Assembly: GCA_002772495.1 (NCBI GenBank) | Contig: PCSX01000017.1 | Span: 190-6,014, forward strand | From: Candidatus Vogelbacteria bacterium CG22_combo_CG10-13_8_21_14_all_37_9 | Lineage (GTDB): Bacteria > Patescibacteriota > Minisyncoccia > Phycocordibacterales > XYD1-FULL-46-19 | Length of the DNA: 5,825 nt | Reading direction: 5' to 3' | Part shown: positions 1 to 5,801 of the stretch, piece by piece | Layout of the letters: each line of letters opens with the position of its first letter | Position numbering within the stretch: the first letter of the stretch is position 1 | Made by a program: the position numbers and the translations under genes | The notes under the pieces: model-generated | What the model was told of the DNA's origin: nothing | What the model saw: only the letters and a program-made list of their open reading frames with translations | The model's database searches: none

Positions 1-1
1 T

Positions 2-97
2 TTCGCCATCAAAGAAGGAGTGGTTAAATTTACTAACGCCCGCAAAAATTGTTTTAATGGTAAAATCAAAATTGTTAAAAAAGCCAACGTTATTTAA
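2..97 (+). CDS. rpmA: 50S ribosomal protein bL27, C-terminal fragment (5' end outside window)
   Basis: Only the last 31 codons and a TAA stop are present; the gene runs in from the left edge. The reading begins FAIKEGVVKF and ends KIVKKANVI. The segment FA(I/L)xxGxVxF followed by a basic tail is the typical C-terminal part of bL27, a large-subunit protein whose N-terminal tail (not visible here) reaches the peptidyl-transferase centre. The call rests on this short match only, so another small basic ribosomal protein is conceivable but less likely. The usual partner rplU would lie upstream, outside the window. The gene is convergent with rplI and is followed 17 bp later by a strong hairpin terminator. 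Confidence 0.8.
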   Translation, partial: FAIKEGVVKFTNARKNCFNGKIKIVKKANVI

Positions 98-114
98 TTT
101 TAAATAATCAGCTC

Positions 115-153
115 AAATAAAAAATCCTCACCAATAATGAGGATTTTTTATTT
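115..153. terminator. Bidirectional intrinsic terminator between rpmA and rplI
   Basis: There is a perfect 16-bp inverted repeat: the left arm at 115-130 pairs with the right arm at 138-153 around a 7-nt loop (ccaataa). The core TCCTCA/TGAGGA carries the GC pairs. It is flanked by an A-rich tract on the left and a T tract on the right, so RNA from either strand ends in a hairpin followed by U residues. It lies between two convergent genes, 17 bp after the rpmA stop and 15 bp beyond the rplI stop, which fits shared use by both. Confidence 0.9.
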
Positions 154-168
154 GAAAAACTTAAAAGA

Positions 169-612
169 TTATTTTAGACCTTCAAGACGGAGGGTAATTG
201 TTGTCCGTCTATCCCCTTTTTGTAAAAGCAGTTGATGTTCACCTAAAGTTTTTATCGCTTGCTTTAAAATCAACCACTCTTTTTTTAAGGCTAAACCGCG
301 AGCTTCGGCTTCTTTTAAAATATCTTCCGCTCGTAAAGAGGCAAAAAGATGACCGTCTTTATTAGCCTTTAAAATAATAATCAGTGGATTATCTTTAAGA
401 GTTTGAGCTAGAGCTTGAAAAGCTTGAGTTTCCGCTAAATCTTGTTTAACTTTATTAGCTTTCTCCCCTTCTGCTCGAGCAATAGCCCCTGGTGTCGCCA
501 GCGTTACTTTTCCCGTAGGTAGTAAAACGTTTCGAGCAAAACCATCAGCCACGTCTTTTATTTCGTGACGTTTACCTAATTTAGGTACATCTTGAAGTAG
601 AACAACTTTCAT
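169..612 (-). CDS. rplI: 50S ribosomal protein bL9
   Basis: This 147-residue protein is full length for bL9, an elongated two-domain protein that binds 23S rRNA near the L1 stalk. The N-terminal domain is clear: MKVVLLQDVPKLGKRHEIKDVADGFARNVLLP (residues 1-32 of the translation, quoted here only as the conserved pattern VxLLxDVxxLGKxxxxxxVxxGxARNxLxP). A charged connecting helix follows at about 43-75. The C-terminal domain at about 80-145 includes DGHLFASLRAEDI, corresponding to the family's G-x-LFGSVTxxDI block. The ATG at 612 starts exactly at the family N-terminus. A GGGG run 3 nt before it is too close to be a good ribosome site. The gene has its own promoter just upstream, ends at the bidirectional terminator, and is not in the common rpsF-ssb-rpsR-rplI cluster. 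Confidence 0.96.
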   Translation of the reverse strand: MKVVLLQDVPKLGKRHEIKDVADGFARNVLLPTGKVTLATPGAIARAEGEKANKVKQDLAETQAFQALAQTLKDNPLIIILKANKDGHLFASLRAEDILKEAEARGLALKKEWLILKQAIKTLGEHQLLLQKGDRRTTITLRLEGLK

Positions 613-621
613 AGTCCCCTA

Positions 622-650
622 TTTTTAACACTTAGCTGATATTAATTCAA
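622..650 (-). promoter_or_regulatory. Predicted sigma-70-type promoter of rplI
   Basis: Read on the minus strand, TTGAAT (650-645) is followed by a 17-nt spacer and TAAAAA (627-622). The spacer ends in TGT, giving the TG of an extended -10. Transcription would start about 2-4 nt before the rplI ATG at 612, so the leader would be almost absent. The -10 hexamer matches the consensus at only four of six positions, so the call is moderate. Confidence 0.55.
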
Positions 651-683
651 GCTCAATCTCCCTCAAAATTTTGGTGGGCAAAA

Positions 684-1931
684 TTACTTGGCTAGCAATA
701 ATTCGATCGCTTTATCTAGTTGGGGATCACGGCCGGCTTTCAAATCATCAATCGTCATCGGGACTGAATACTTAGGATTTAAACCATTATGCGAAATCGA
801 TAAACCATTTGGAGTCAACCAATGAGCAATAGTGACTTTTAGAGAAGTGTCACTGGTAACCGGAATCAATTCTTGGACCGAACCCTTACCAAAAGTTTTC
901 TGGCCAACTAAAATCGCTACACCATTTTCTGATAAAGCCCCAGCCACAATCTCAGCCGCTGAAGCCGAACCCTGATCCACCAAAATTATCATCTTAACTG
1001 GTCGATTTAAACGAGCAAAAATATCATAACCTTTACTGATATAAGTATTTTCTATTTTACCATTTCCCCGATCTTCCCGAACGATTATTTTTCCCGCTGG
1101 TAAAAACCAAGAAGCGATATCGACTGCGGCTTCCAAATACCCACCCGGATTACCGCGCAAATCTAAAATTAATTTATCCGATCCAGAATTAATAAATTCT
1201 TGCAGAGCTGGTCGAAATAGATTTGGTGATTGAGCGGAAAAATTATACAAACTCAAAACAAAGACCCCATTTTTTTCTTTCTTAGTATCAACAGTTGGGA
1301 TGATGATCGTATCACGAGTAATTATAAATTCAATCGGCTGATCAACTTTCGAACGCGTCATTATCAGATGAACCTTGGTTCCCTTTGGTCCCCGAATTAG
1401 ACGGATCGCTTGATCAATATTCAAGTTAAGAGTGGAGGTGGCTTCAATTTTAATAATTTTATCCCCCGCCATAATCCCGGCTTTTTTAGCGGGAGAATCT
1501 GGTAGCGCTGAAATCACAGTCAAAGTATTATCTTTCATTCCCACTTCCATTCCGACTCCGCCAAAATTACCACTCACCTCTTGTTCGAATTGAGTCTTTT
1601 TTTCTGGTGGCATAAAAACAGTGTAGGGATCCCCTAGAGAATCAGTCAAGCCAGCAATAGCACCATAAATTTTATCTTGATCACTAGCTGGTCCTTCGGG
1701 ACTACTGGTCGCTCGAGTATCAACAAAACGTTCATTCAAGATAGTCCAAGCTTTCCAAAAAGGCATAAAATCAGCGGTAGGCACAATAGTAGGATCTTCT
1801 TTATGACTAATTCCCACTACTTGCAAGATAGCTGGCCGATTAGAGTAACCTAAATATAAGCCAGAACAAAAAGCCGTTACTATAAAAATAACAACTAGAC
1901 TTAGAATCACCAGGAATTGTTTTATTTTCAT
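684..1931 (-). CDS. ctp: Membrane-anchored PDZ-S41 C-terminal processing peptidase (CtpA/CtpB family)
   Basis: This 415-residue serine protease cleaves substrate proteins near their C-termini, acting outside the cytoplasmic membrane. A hydrophobic segment at about residues 6-28 is an uncleaved anchor or signal. Cys22 (TAFC) does not form a proper lipobox because Phe precedes it. A helical region at 58-120 includes the family's LGDPYT block. The PDZ domain spans about 118-205 (FGGVGMEVG; SPAKKAGIMAGDKI). The S41 domain spans about 215-395 with LRGNPGG at 258-264. The catalytic Ser-Lys-Gln residues are all present: Ser324 in GSASAAE, Lys349 in FGKG and Gln353, with the spacing seen in Bacillus CtpB. 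The length is usual for the family. The ATG at 1931 places the anchor at the N-terminus; no Shine-Dalgarno motif precedes it. It is transcribed away from corA and lies 71 bp upstream of rplI. The substrate cannot be inferred. Confidence 0.95.
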   Translation of the reverse strand: MKIKQFLVILSLVVIFIVTAFCSGLYLGYSNRPAILQVVGISHKEDPTIVPTADFMPFWKAWTILNERFVDTRATSSPEGPASDQDKIYGAIAGLTDSLGDPYTVFMPPEKKTQFEQEVSGNFGGVGMEVGMKDNTLTVISALPDSPAKKAGIMAGDKIIKIEATSTLNLNIDQAIRLIRGPKGTKVHLIMTRSKVDQPIEFIITRDTIIIPTVDTKKEKNGVFVLSLYNFSAQSPNLFRPALQEFINSGSDKLILDLRGNPGGYLEAAVDIASWFLPAGKIIVREDRGNGKIENTYISKGYDIFARLNRPVKMIILVDQGSASAAEIVAGALSENGVAILVGQKTFGKGSVQELIPVTSDTSLKVTIAHWLTPNGLSISHNGLNPKYSVPMTIDDLKAGRDPQLDKAIELLLAK

Positions 1932-1956
1932 TTAAATAGGTTTGGGGTTAAAACCA

Positions 1957-1985
1957 ATTATCTCAAACTATCCACTTGAGGTCAA
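1957..1985 (-). promoter_or_regulatory. Predicted sigma-70-type promoter of ctp
   Basis: On the minus strand, TTGACC (1985-1980, five of six to consensus), a 17-nt spacer and GATAAT (1962-1957, five of six) form a near-ideal promoter. TGA directly precedes the -10, giving an extended -10 as well. Transcription should begin near 1950, leaving a leader of about 19 nt before the ATG at 1931. That leader has no purine-rich ribosome site. The -35 overlaps the -35 of the divergent corA promoter. Confidence 0.75.
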
Positions 1986-2004
1986 ACGATGATAAGTCTA
2001 TAAT
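1976..2004 (+). promoter_or_regulatory. Predicted sigma-70-type promoter of corA (leaderless)
   Basis: TTGAGG (1976-1981, four of six) is followed by exactly 17 nt and a perfect TATAAT (1999-2004). Transcription would start about 7 nt after the hexamer, at 2011-2012, which is the A of the corA ATG at 2012. The predicted mRNA therefore has no leader. The same bases would encode an N-terminal extension if the upstream TTG at 1976 were taken as the start, so the promoter argues against that start. Confidence 0.72.
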
Positions 2005-2011
2005 CAATTTA

Positions 2012-2941
2012 ATGATCAGACAAATTAAATATAAGACCGTCACTTGGATCGATATGGAGTCTCCTAGTCGATCCGAGCTTGATGAAGTGGTTAAAAATTA
2101 TGATGTTCATCCTTTAGTCGTTCACGAATTAGTTATCCCGAGTCAACGTTCTAAGGTCGATCCTTACGATGACTTTATGTATTTGATTCTTCATTTTCCA
2201 TCAAGTCACTTTTTTGGTAATGGTGAAAACCGAAAAGAAACTTATGAAGTCGATTTTGTCTTGGGTAAAAATTTTCTTATCACGGTTCATTATGAACCGA
2301 TTCAAGAGTTAGAAGAATTTGCTAAAGTTTTTGAATCTAACTCCGCTTTAAATAAAAAGAAAAATGAACTGCATGCCGGTTTAGTCTTCTTCTATTTAAT
2401 CCAACAACTCTATCAATCATTAGAACCTGGTCTCGATAGTCTCAATCATAGTCTCAAACGAGTCGAACAAAAGATTTTTACTGGCCATGAAGCCGAAATG
2501 GTAGAAACAATTTCCAATATCAATCGTCAACTACTTGATTTTAAATGGGCTCTCAAATATCACCGAGAAGTTTTATCTTCTCTAGATATCGCTGGCCGAG
2601 ATTTCTTTGGTGAAAAATTTGGTTATTATCTCCGAGCAATAATTGGTGAATATGAAAAAACTTGGAACTATCTCGAAAGTCATCGAGAAACTTTCAATGA
2701 ACTCCGCCAAACCAACGAATCAATGCTCTCGATTAAAACTAACAACATCATGAAAGCGATTGCGATTATCGCCATGGTCTTTTTACCATCAACTTTGATC
2801 GGTACTATCTTTGGGATGAGTGGGCTTGATTCCAATATGCCAATCATTAAGAGTCCTTATGGTTTCTATATTGCTGTCACACTTATGGCTTTAGCCGCTT
2901 TTAGCACCTTTATCTGGATCAAGTTTAAGAAATGGCTTTAA
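2012..2941 (+). CDS. corA: CorA-family divalent metal transporter with a GMS variant of the GMN motif
   Basis: Read from the ATG at 2012 this is 309 residues, usual for CorA, a homopentameric inner-membrane channel for Mg2+ (some relatives carry Co2+, Ni2+ or Zn2+). The N-terminal cytoplasmic domain starts with MIRQIKYKTVTWIDMESP and includes a VHPLVVHEL-type block near 32-41. Long helices run from about 120 to 245 (the funnel stalk). Transmembrane helix 1 is at about 249-267, the motif FGMSGLDSNMP at 267-277, transmembrane helix 2 at about 283-303, and a basic tail KFKKWL ends the protein. The signature Asn is replaced by Ser270 (codon AGT), and the acidic residue of the usual MPEL loop is absent (MPII). 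The frame stays open to a TTG at 1976, but that would place the promoter inside the gene, and the extra 12 residues look unlike CorA. The gene overlaps cysS by 10 bp. Family is sure; the transported ion is not. Confidence 0.93.
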   Translation: MIRQIKYKTVTWIDMESPSRSELDEVVKNYDVHPLVVHELVIPSQRSKVDPYDDFMYLILHFPSSHFFGNGENRKETYEVDFVLGKNFLITVHYEPIQELEEFAKVFESNSALNKKKNELHAGLVFFYLIQQLYQSLEPGLDSLNHSLKRVEQKIFTGHEAEMVETISNINRQLLDFKWALKYHREVLSSLDIAGRDFFGEKFGYYLRAIIGEYEKTWNYLESHRETFNELRQTNESMLSIKTNNIMKAIAIIAMVFLPSTLIGTIFGMSGLDSNMPIIKSPYGFYIAVTLMALAAFSTFIWIKFKKWL

Positions 2942-4338
2942 CGTTCTACAATACTCTTGATCGGAAAAAAATTCCCTTTAACCCTCTTAAAGATAACAAA
3001 GTGGGGATCTATACTTGTGGACCAACCGTCTACCAATTTGCTCATCTTGGTAATCTTCGAGCCTATGTTTTTGCCGATCTCCTAAATCGAACTCTGCGGG
3101 CTAAAGGTTGGACCGTCAAACATTTAATCAATATTACCGACGTTGGCCATCTAGCCAGCGACCAAGACGAAGGTGAGGATAAAATCGAAGCTAGCGCTCG
3201 AAAAGAAGGTAAAAGTCCTCAAACTGTTGCTACTTTTTATACCGAAGCTTTTTGGGACGATTTAAAACTCTTAGGCTTTGACTTATCTAATTATGAATTT
3301 CCCAGAGCGACTGATCACCTACCAGAAATGATCGACCAAATTAAACAACTCGAACAAAATGGTTTTACTTATCAAACCAGTGATGGTTTATACTTTGATA
3401 CCACTAAATACCCCGCCTATGCCGAATTAGCCGAATTGAATCTAAATGGTCAACAAAATAGCGCTCGAATTGAACTTAATCCCGAAAAAAGAAATCCGAG
3501 TGATTTTGCTTTGTGGAAATTTGTCGCCCCAGACGATAAACGAGAGCAAGTTTGGCCTTCCCCTTGGGGTCAAGGTTTTCCCGGTTGGCATATTGAATGT
3601 TCAGCGATGGCCTTAAAATATCTCGGTCCTAATTTTGATATCCATACTGGTGGTATTGATCATATTCCCGTCCATCATACTAATGAACGAGCTCAAGCTT
3701 TTGGGATTGGCGATAAAGATTACGTTCGATTTTGGCTCCACGTAAATTTTATGATGGTGGAAAGTAAAAAAATGTCTAAATCTTTAGCTAATGTTTATTT
3801 ATTAAAAGATCTAATTCAGCGCGACTTCTCACCTCTAGCCTTTCGTTATCTTTTATTAGGGGTCCATTATCGGGCGGAATTAAATTTCACTTGGGACGCT
3901 TTAGCCGGAGCCGAGATTGCTTGGCATAAATTAATTCAAAACGCCAAAGATTTAGCCAATCAAGATTCTGGGACTGGTCAAATTGACCAAAATTATTATG
4001 AACGATTTTTAAGTGTTCTTGATAATGATCTAAACTCGGCTCAAGCTTTAGCTATCGTTTGGGAATTAATAAAAGATGAAAAAATTAACCCAGCCAATCG
4101 ACTCACTACTCTCTTAAAAATTGACCAAATTTTAGGTCTCGATCTTAAAAGTCATTTAGCCCTCGACAATATCCCCGAGGATATCACTTTATTAGTCGCC
4201 AGACGAGAAAAGGCCCGCCAGACGAATGACTGGACTGAAGCGGATAAACTTCGACAAGAATTAGCCGATTTGGGTTATGAGGTCTTAGATACTCCTACTG
4301 GTCCCAAGGTCAGATTACGAGTCAAATTTAACTCTTAA
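2932..4338 (+). CDS. cysS: Cysteinyl-tRNA synthetase
   Basis: This 468-residue class I synthetase charges tRNA-Cys with cysteine in the cytoplasm, using ATP. The HIGH-type signature is HLGN at 38-41 within CGPTVYQFAHLGN, a common variant in this family. The second signature is a perfect KMSKS at 280-284. The catalytic zinc ligands are all visible: Cys29, Cys223 (HIECSAM), His248 and Glu252 (HHTNE). The DALR-type helical domain occupies about 325-400. The C-terminal block at about 421-462 has the family pattern ARxxAR...DWxxADxLRxxLxxLGxxxxDTPxG. Length and domain order are normal. The ATG at 2932 lies inside the last codons of corA (the ATG is 7 bp before that stop codon), suggesting cotranscription and translational coupling; there is no clear Shine-Dalgarno motif. 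Arginine is encoded mainly by CGA (12 of 22 by my count). Confidence 0.97.
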   Translation: MALTFYNTLDRKKIPFNPLKDNKVGIYTCGPTVYQFAHLGNLRAYVFADLLNRTLRAKGWTVKHLINITDVGHLASDQDEGEDKIEASARKEGKSPQTVATFYTEAFWDDLKLLGFDLSNYEFPRATDHLPEMIDQIKQLEQNGFTYQTSDGLYFDTTKYPAYAELAELNLNGQQNSARIELNPEKRNPSDFALWKFVAPDDKREQVWPSPWGQGFPGWHIECSAMALKYLGPNFDIHTGGIDHIPVHHTNERAQAFGIGDKDYVRFWLHVNFMMVESKKMSKSLANVYLLKDLIQRDFSPLAFRYLLLGVHYRAELNFTWDALAGAEIAWHKLIQNAKDLANQDSGTGQIDQNYYERFLSVLDNDLNSAQALAIVWELIKDEKINPANRLTTLLKIDQILGLDLKSHLALDNIPEDITLLVARREKARQTNDWTEADKLRQELADLGYEVLDTPTGPKVRLRVKFNS

Positions 4339-4364
4339 GAAGGGTTCTGCTACTTATTTAACAA

Positions 4365-4373
4365 TTGTCCACA
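4365..4373 (+). promoter_or_regulatory. DnaA-box-like 9-mer upstream of dnaB
   Basis: TTGTCCACA differs from the Escherichia coli consensus TTATCCACA at one position and equals the box preferred by DnaA of Streptomyces. It lies 58 bp upstream of dnaB, in the only sizeable gap on this strand after cysS. It is single, with no cluster and no adjacent AT-rich unwinding region, so a replication origin is not indicated. A regulatory DnaA site for dnaB is possible; a chance match is also possible. Confidence 0.4.
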
Positions 4374-4394
4374 GACTGTCCCCCTTTTTAAGCC

Positions 4395-4423
4395 TAATCA
4401 AGGAATAGTTGATTTTTTGATTA
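4395..4423. repeat. Inverted repeat TAATCAA...TTGATTA at the dnaB promoter
   Basis: TAATCAA (4395-4401) is repeated in perfect inverted form as TTGATTA (4417-4423). A second partial copy, TTGATTT, lies at 4409-4415. The right arm abuts the extended -10 of dnaB, a position expected for an operator. Alternatively the inner arms (4396-4401 with 4409-4414, loop ggaatag) followed by a T run could act as a weak terminator for cysS, although this stem has only six pairs, one of them G-C. Confidence 0.4.
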
Positions 4424-4432
4424 TGCTAAAAT
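4424..4432 (+). promoter_or_regulatory. Predicted extended -10 promoter of dnaB
   Basis: TGCTAAAAT combines the TGn element with TAAAAT (4427-4432), five of six to the consensus. No good -35 is found at 16-18 nt, which an extended -10 can tolerate. Seven nt separate the hexamer from the in-frame ATG at 4440, the same gap as in corA, so transcription would begin at that ATG. The first ATG at 4431 would lie inside the -10 and outside the message. Confidence 0.5.
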
Positions 4433-5801
4433 GAAGCGAATGAAAAACGACGCTCGGACGACGACTAGAATAAAAATGCCCCCTCAAGATCTCTCAGCCG
4501 AGCGGGCCTTTTTAGGTTCCCTGATGATTAAACCAACCGGCATGCACGACATCGAAGATTTAATCATGCCAGATGATTTTTATGCCCTCAAACATAAATT
4601 GATTTATAAAGCGATGCTCGCTTTATCAGAACGAGGTGATCCCATCGATATCGTATCTGTCACTTCCATTCTCTCACAACATAAGCAAATGGAAACAGCT
4701 GGTGGTTCATCTTATTTGGGTGAACTAATCGAAGCTGTTCCTTCGGCAGCTAATCTCAAACATTACGCCGAGATCGTTCAAAAAAAATCATCCCTTCGAA
4801 CTCTAATCAATTCAGCTGATTTAATTTCAGAGCTTGGTTACAACGAACAAGAAGAAATTGACAGTATTTTTGATCAAGCTCAAAAAATTATTTTCAATGC
4901 TGGTGGTTTTACTAAAAAACGTTTCACTAATATCAAAGAGGGTTTAGCGGAAGCTTGGGATCGGTTTGAAATGTTAAGTAAAATGCCTAATGGCATACGC
5001 GGTATTACCAGTGGTTTTCCCGACCTTGATTCCAAACTCTCTGGTTTTCAAAAATCTGATTTAATTATTTTGGCCGCTCGCCCTTCAATGGGTAAAACTT
5101 CTTTAGCTTTAAATATTGCTTGTAACGCCGCTATTCGCAACAAAGTACCAGTGGGAATTTTTTCTCTAGAAATGAGTACCCAACAATTAGTCGACCGAGT
5201 TATTTCAGCTGAAAGTTTTGTTGATTCTTGGAAATTACGTAATGGTAAAGTTAGTAGTGACGAAGAATTAATGCGCATTCGAGATGCTTTGGCCACTTTG
5301 TCTCAAGCCCCAATTTATATTGATGACGAATCTTCAAATAATGTCGCTAAAATGAAAGCCGAAGCCAGACGCTTAAAATCAGAATTTGGTTTGGGTTTGA
5401 TTATCGTCGATTACCTTCAGTTAATGGTCCCCCGTCGTGAAAGTGATTCGACTGTCCAACAAGTGACCGAAATTTCTCGTTCCCTCAAACAAATGGCCCG
5501 AGAACTAGAAATACCAGTCATTGCCCTGTCCCAACTCAATCGTTCGGTCGAACAACGCGGTGGCCGACCCCGCCTATCGGATTTACGTGATTCTGGTTCA
5601 ATCGAACAAGACGCTGACGTGGTCATGTTTATTCATCGAGAAGACAAAATGAATGAAAGTTCGGATCGTAAAAATATTGCCGAAATTTTGATTGAAAAAC
5701 ATCGTAATGGTCCCACGGGAAAAGTGGAACTTTACTTTGATGAAAAAATAACTAGTTTCGTTCCCGTCGACAAACAACATGGTGATTTTGGTTCTTTTTA
5801 A
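4431..5801 (+). CDS. dnaB: Replicative DNA helicase DnaB
   Basis: This 456-residue protein is full length for the hexameric helicase that unwinds DNA at the replication fork and contacts primase through its N-terminal domain. Residues here are counted from the ATG at 4431. The N-terminal domain at about 17-120 opens with PPQDLSAERAFLGSLM. A linker helix at about 165-185 leads to the RecA-like motor. Motor motifs are intact: Walker A ARPSMGKT (216-223), catalytic Glu247 in FSLEMS, Walker B LIIVDYLQL (Asp327), the sensor region ALSQLNRSVEQR (Gln368), LRDSGSIEQDADVVMFIHR (385-403) and KHRNGP (423-428), whose Lys and Arg act in trans on the neighbouring subunit's ATP. No intein interrupts these usual insertion sites. 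Neither ATG has a Shine-Dalgarno motif; the promoter suggests the ATG at 4440 (three residues shorter) is at least as likely. No terminator is visible in the 24 bases after the stop. Confidence 0.97.
   Translation: MKRMKNDARTTTRIKMPPQDLSAERAFLGSLMIKPTGMHDIEDLIMPDDFYALKHKLIYKAMLALSERGDPIDIVSVTSILSQHKQMETAGGSSYLGELIEAVPSAANLKHYAEIVQKKSSLRTLINSADLISELGYNEQEEIDSIFDQAQKIIFNAGGFTKKRFTNIKEGLAEAWDRFEMLSKMPNGIRGITSGFPDLDSKLSGFQKSDLIILAARPSMGKTSLALNIACNAAIRNKVPVGIFSLEMSTQQLVDRVISAESFVDSWKLRNGKVSSDEELMRIRDALATLSQAPIYIDDESSNNVAKMKAEARRLKSEFGLGLIIVDYLQLMVPRRESDSTVQQVTEISRSLKQMARELEIPVIALSQLNRSVEQRGGRPRLSDLRDSGSIEQDADVVMFIHREDKMNESSDRKNIAEILIEKHRNGPTGKVELYFDEKITSFVPVDKQHGDFGSF

Noticed and set aside
664..673. 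Palindrome CAAAATTTTG between ctp and rplI
   Set aside because: It has no loop and no T tract, the flanks do not extend the pairing, and such short AT palindromes are common by chance.
1864..1881. Possible lipoprotein signal in the S41 peptidase (TAFC, Cys22)
   Set aside because: Phe before the Cys does not fit the lipobox, which needs a small residue there; a plain membrane anchor explains the segment.
1968..1976. Second DnaA-box-like 9-mer, CTATCCACT, in the ctp-corA gap
   Set aside because: It has two mismatches to the consensus and overlaps promoter bases that already explain the sequence.
1976..2011. N-terminal extension of CorA from a TTG start
   Set aside because: This stretch contains a promoter with a perfect -10 and 17-nt spacing, and the family N-terminus begins at the ATG at 2012.
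4337..4389. Hairpin between AAGAAGGG at the cysS stop and CCCTTTTT at 4382-4389
   Set aside because: The loop is about 37 nt, one pair is G-T and the T run is used up in the stem, so it is a poor intrinsic terminator.
5048..5780. Three open frames on the minus strand (5048-5296, 5417-5626, 5598-5780)
   Set aside because: They lie entirely antisense to well-conserved dnaB motor motifs and their products resemble no family I know; they are shadows of dnaB.
2..5801. Possible alternative genetic code with TGA read as glycine or tryptophan, as in some CPR lineages
   Set aside because: All stops are TAA, but no gene contains an in-frame TGA and every conserved Gly and Trp is encoded normally, so nothing supports recoding.
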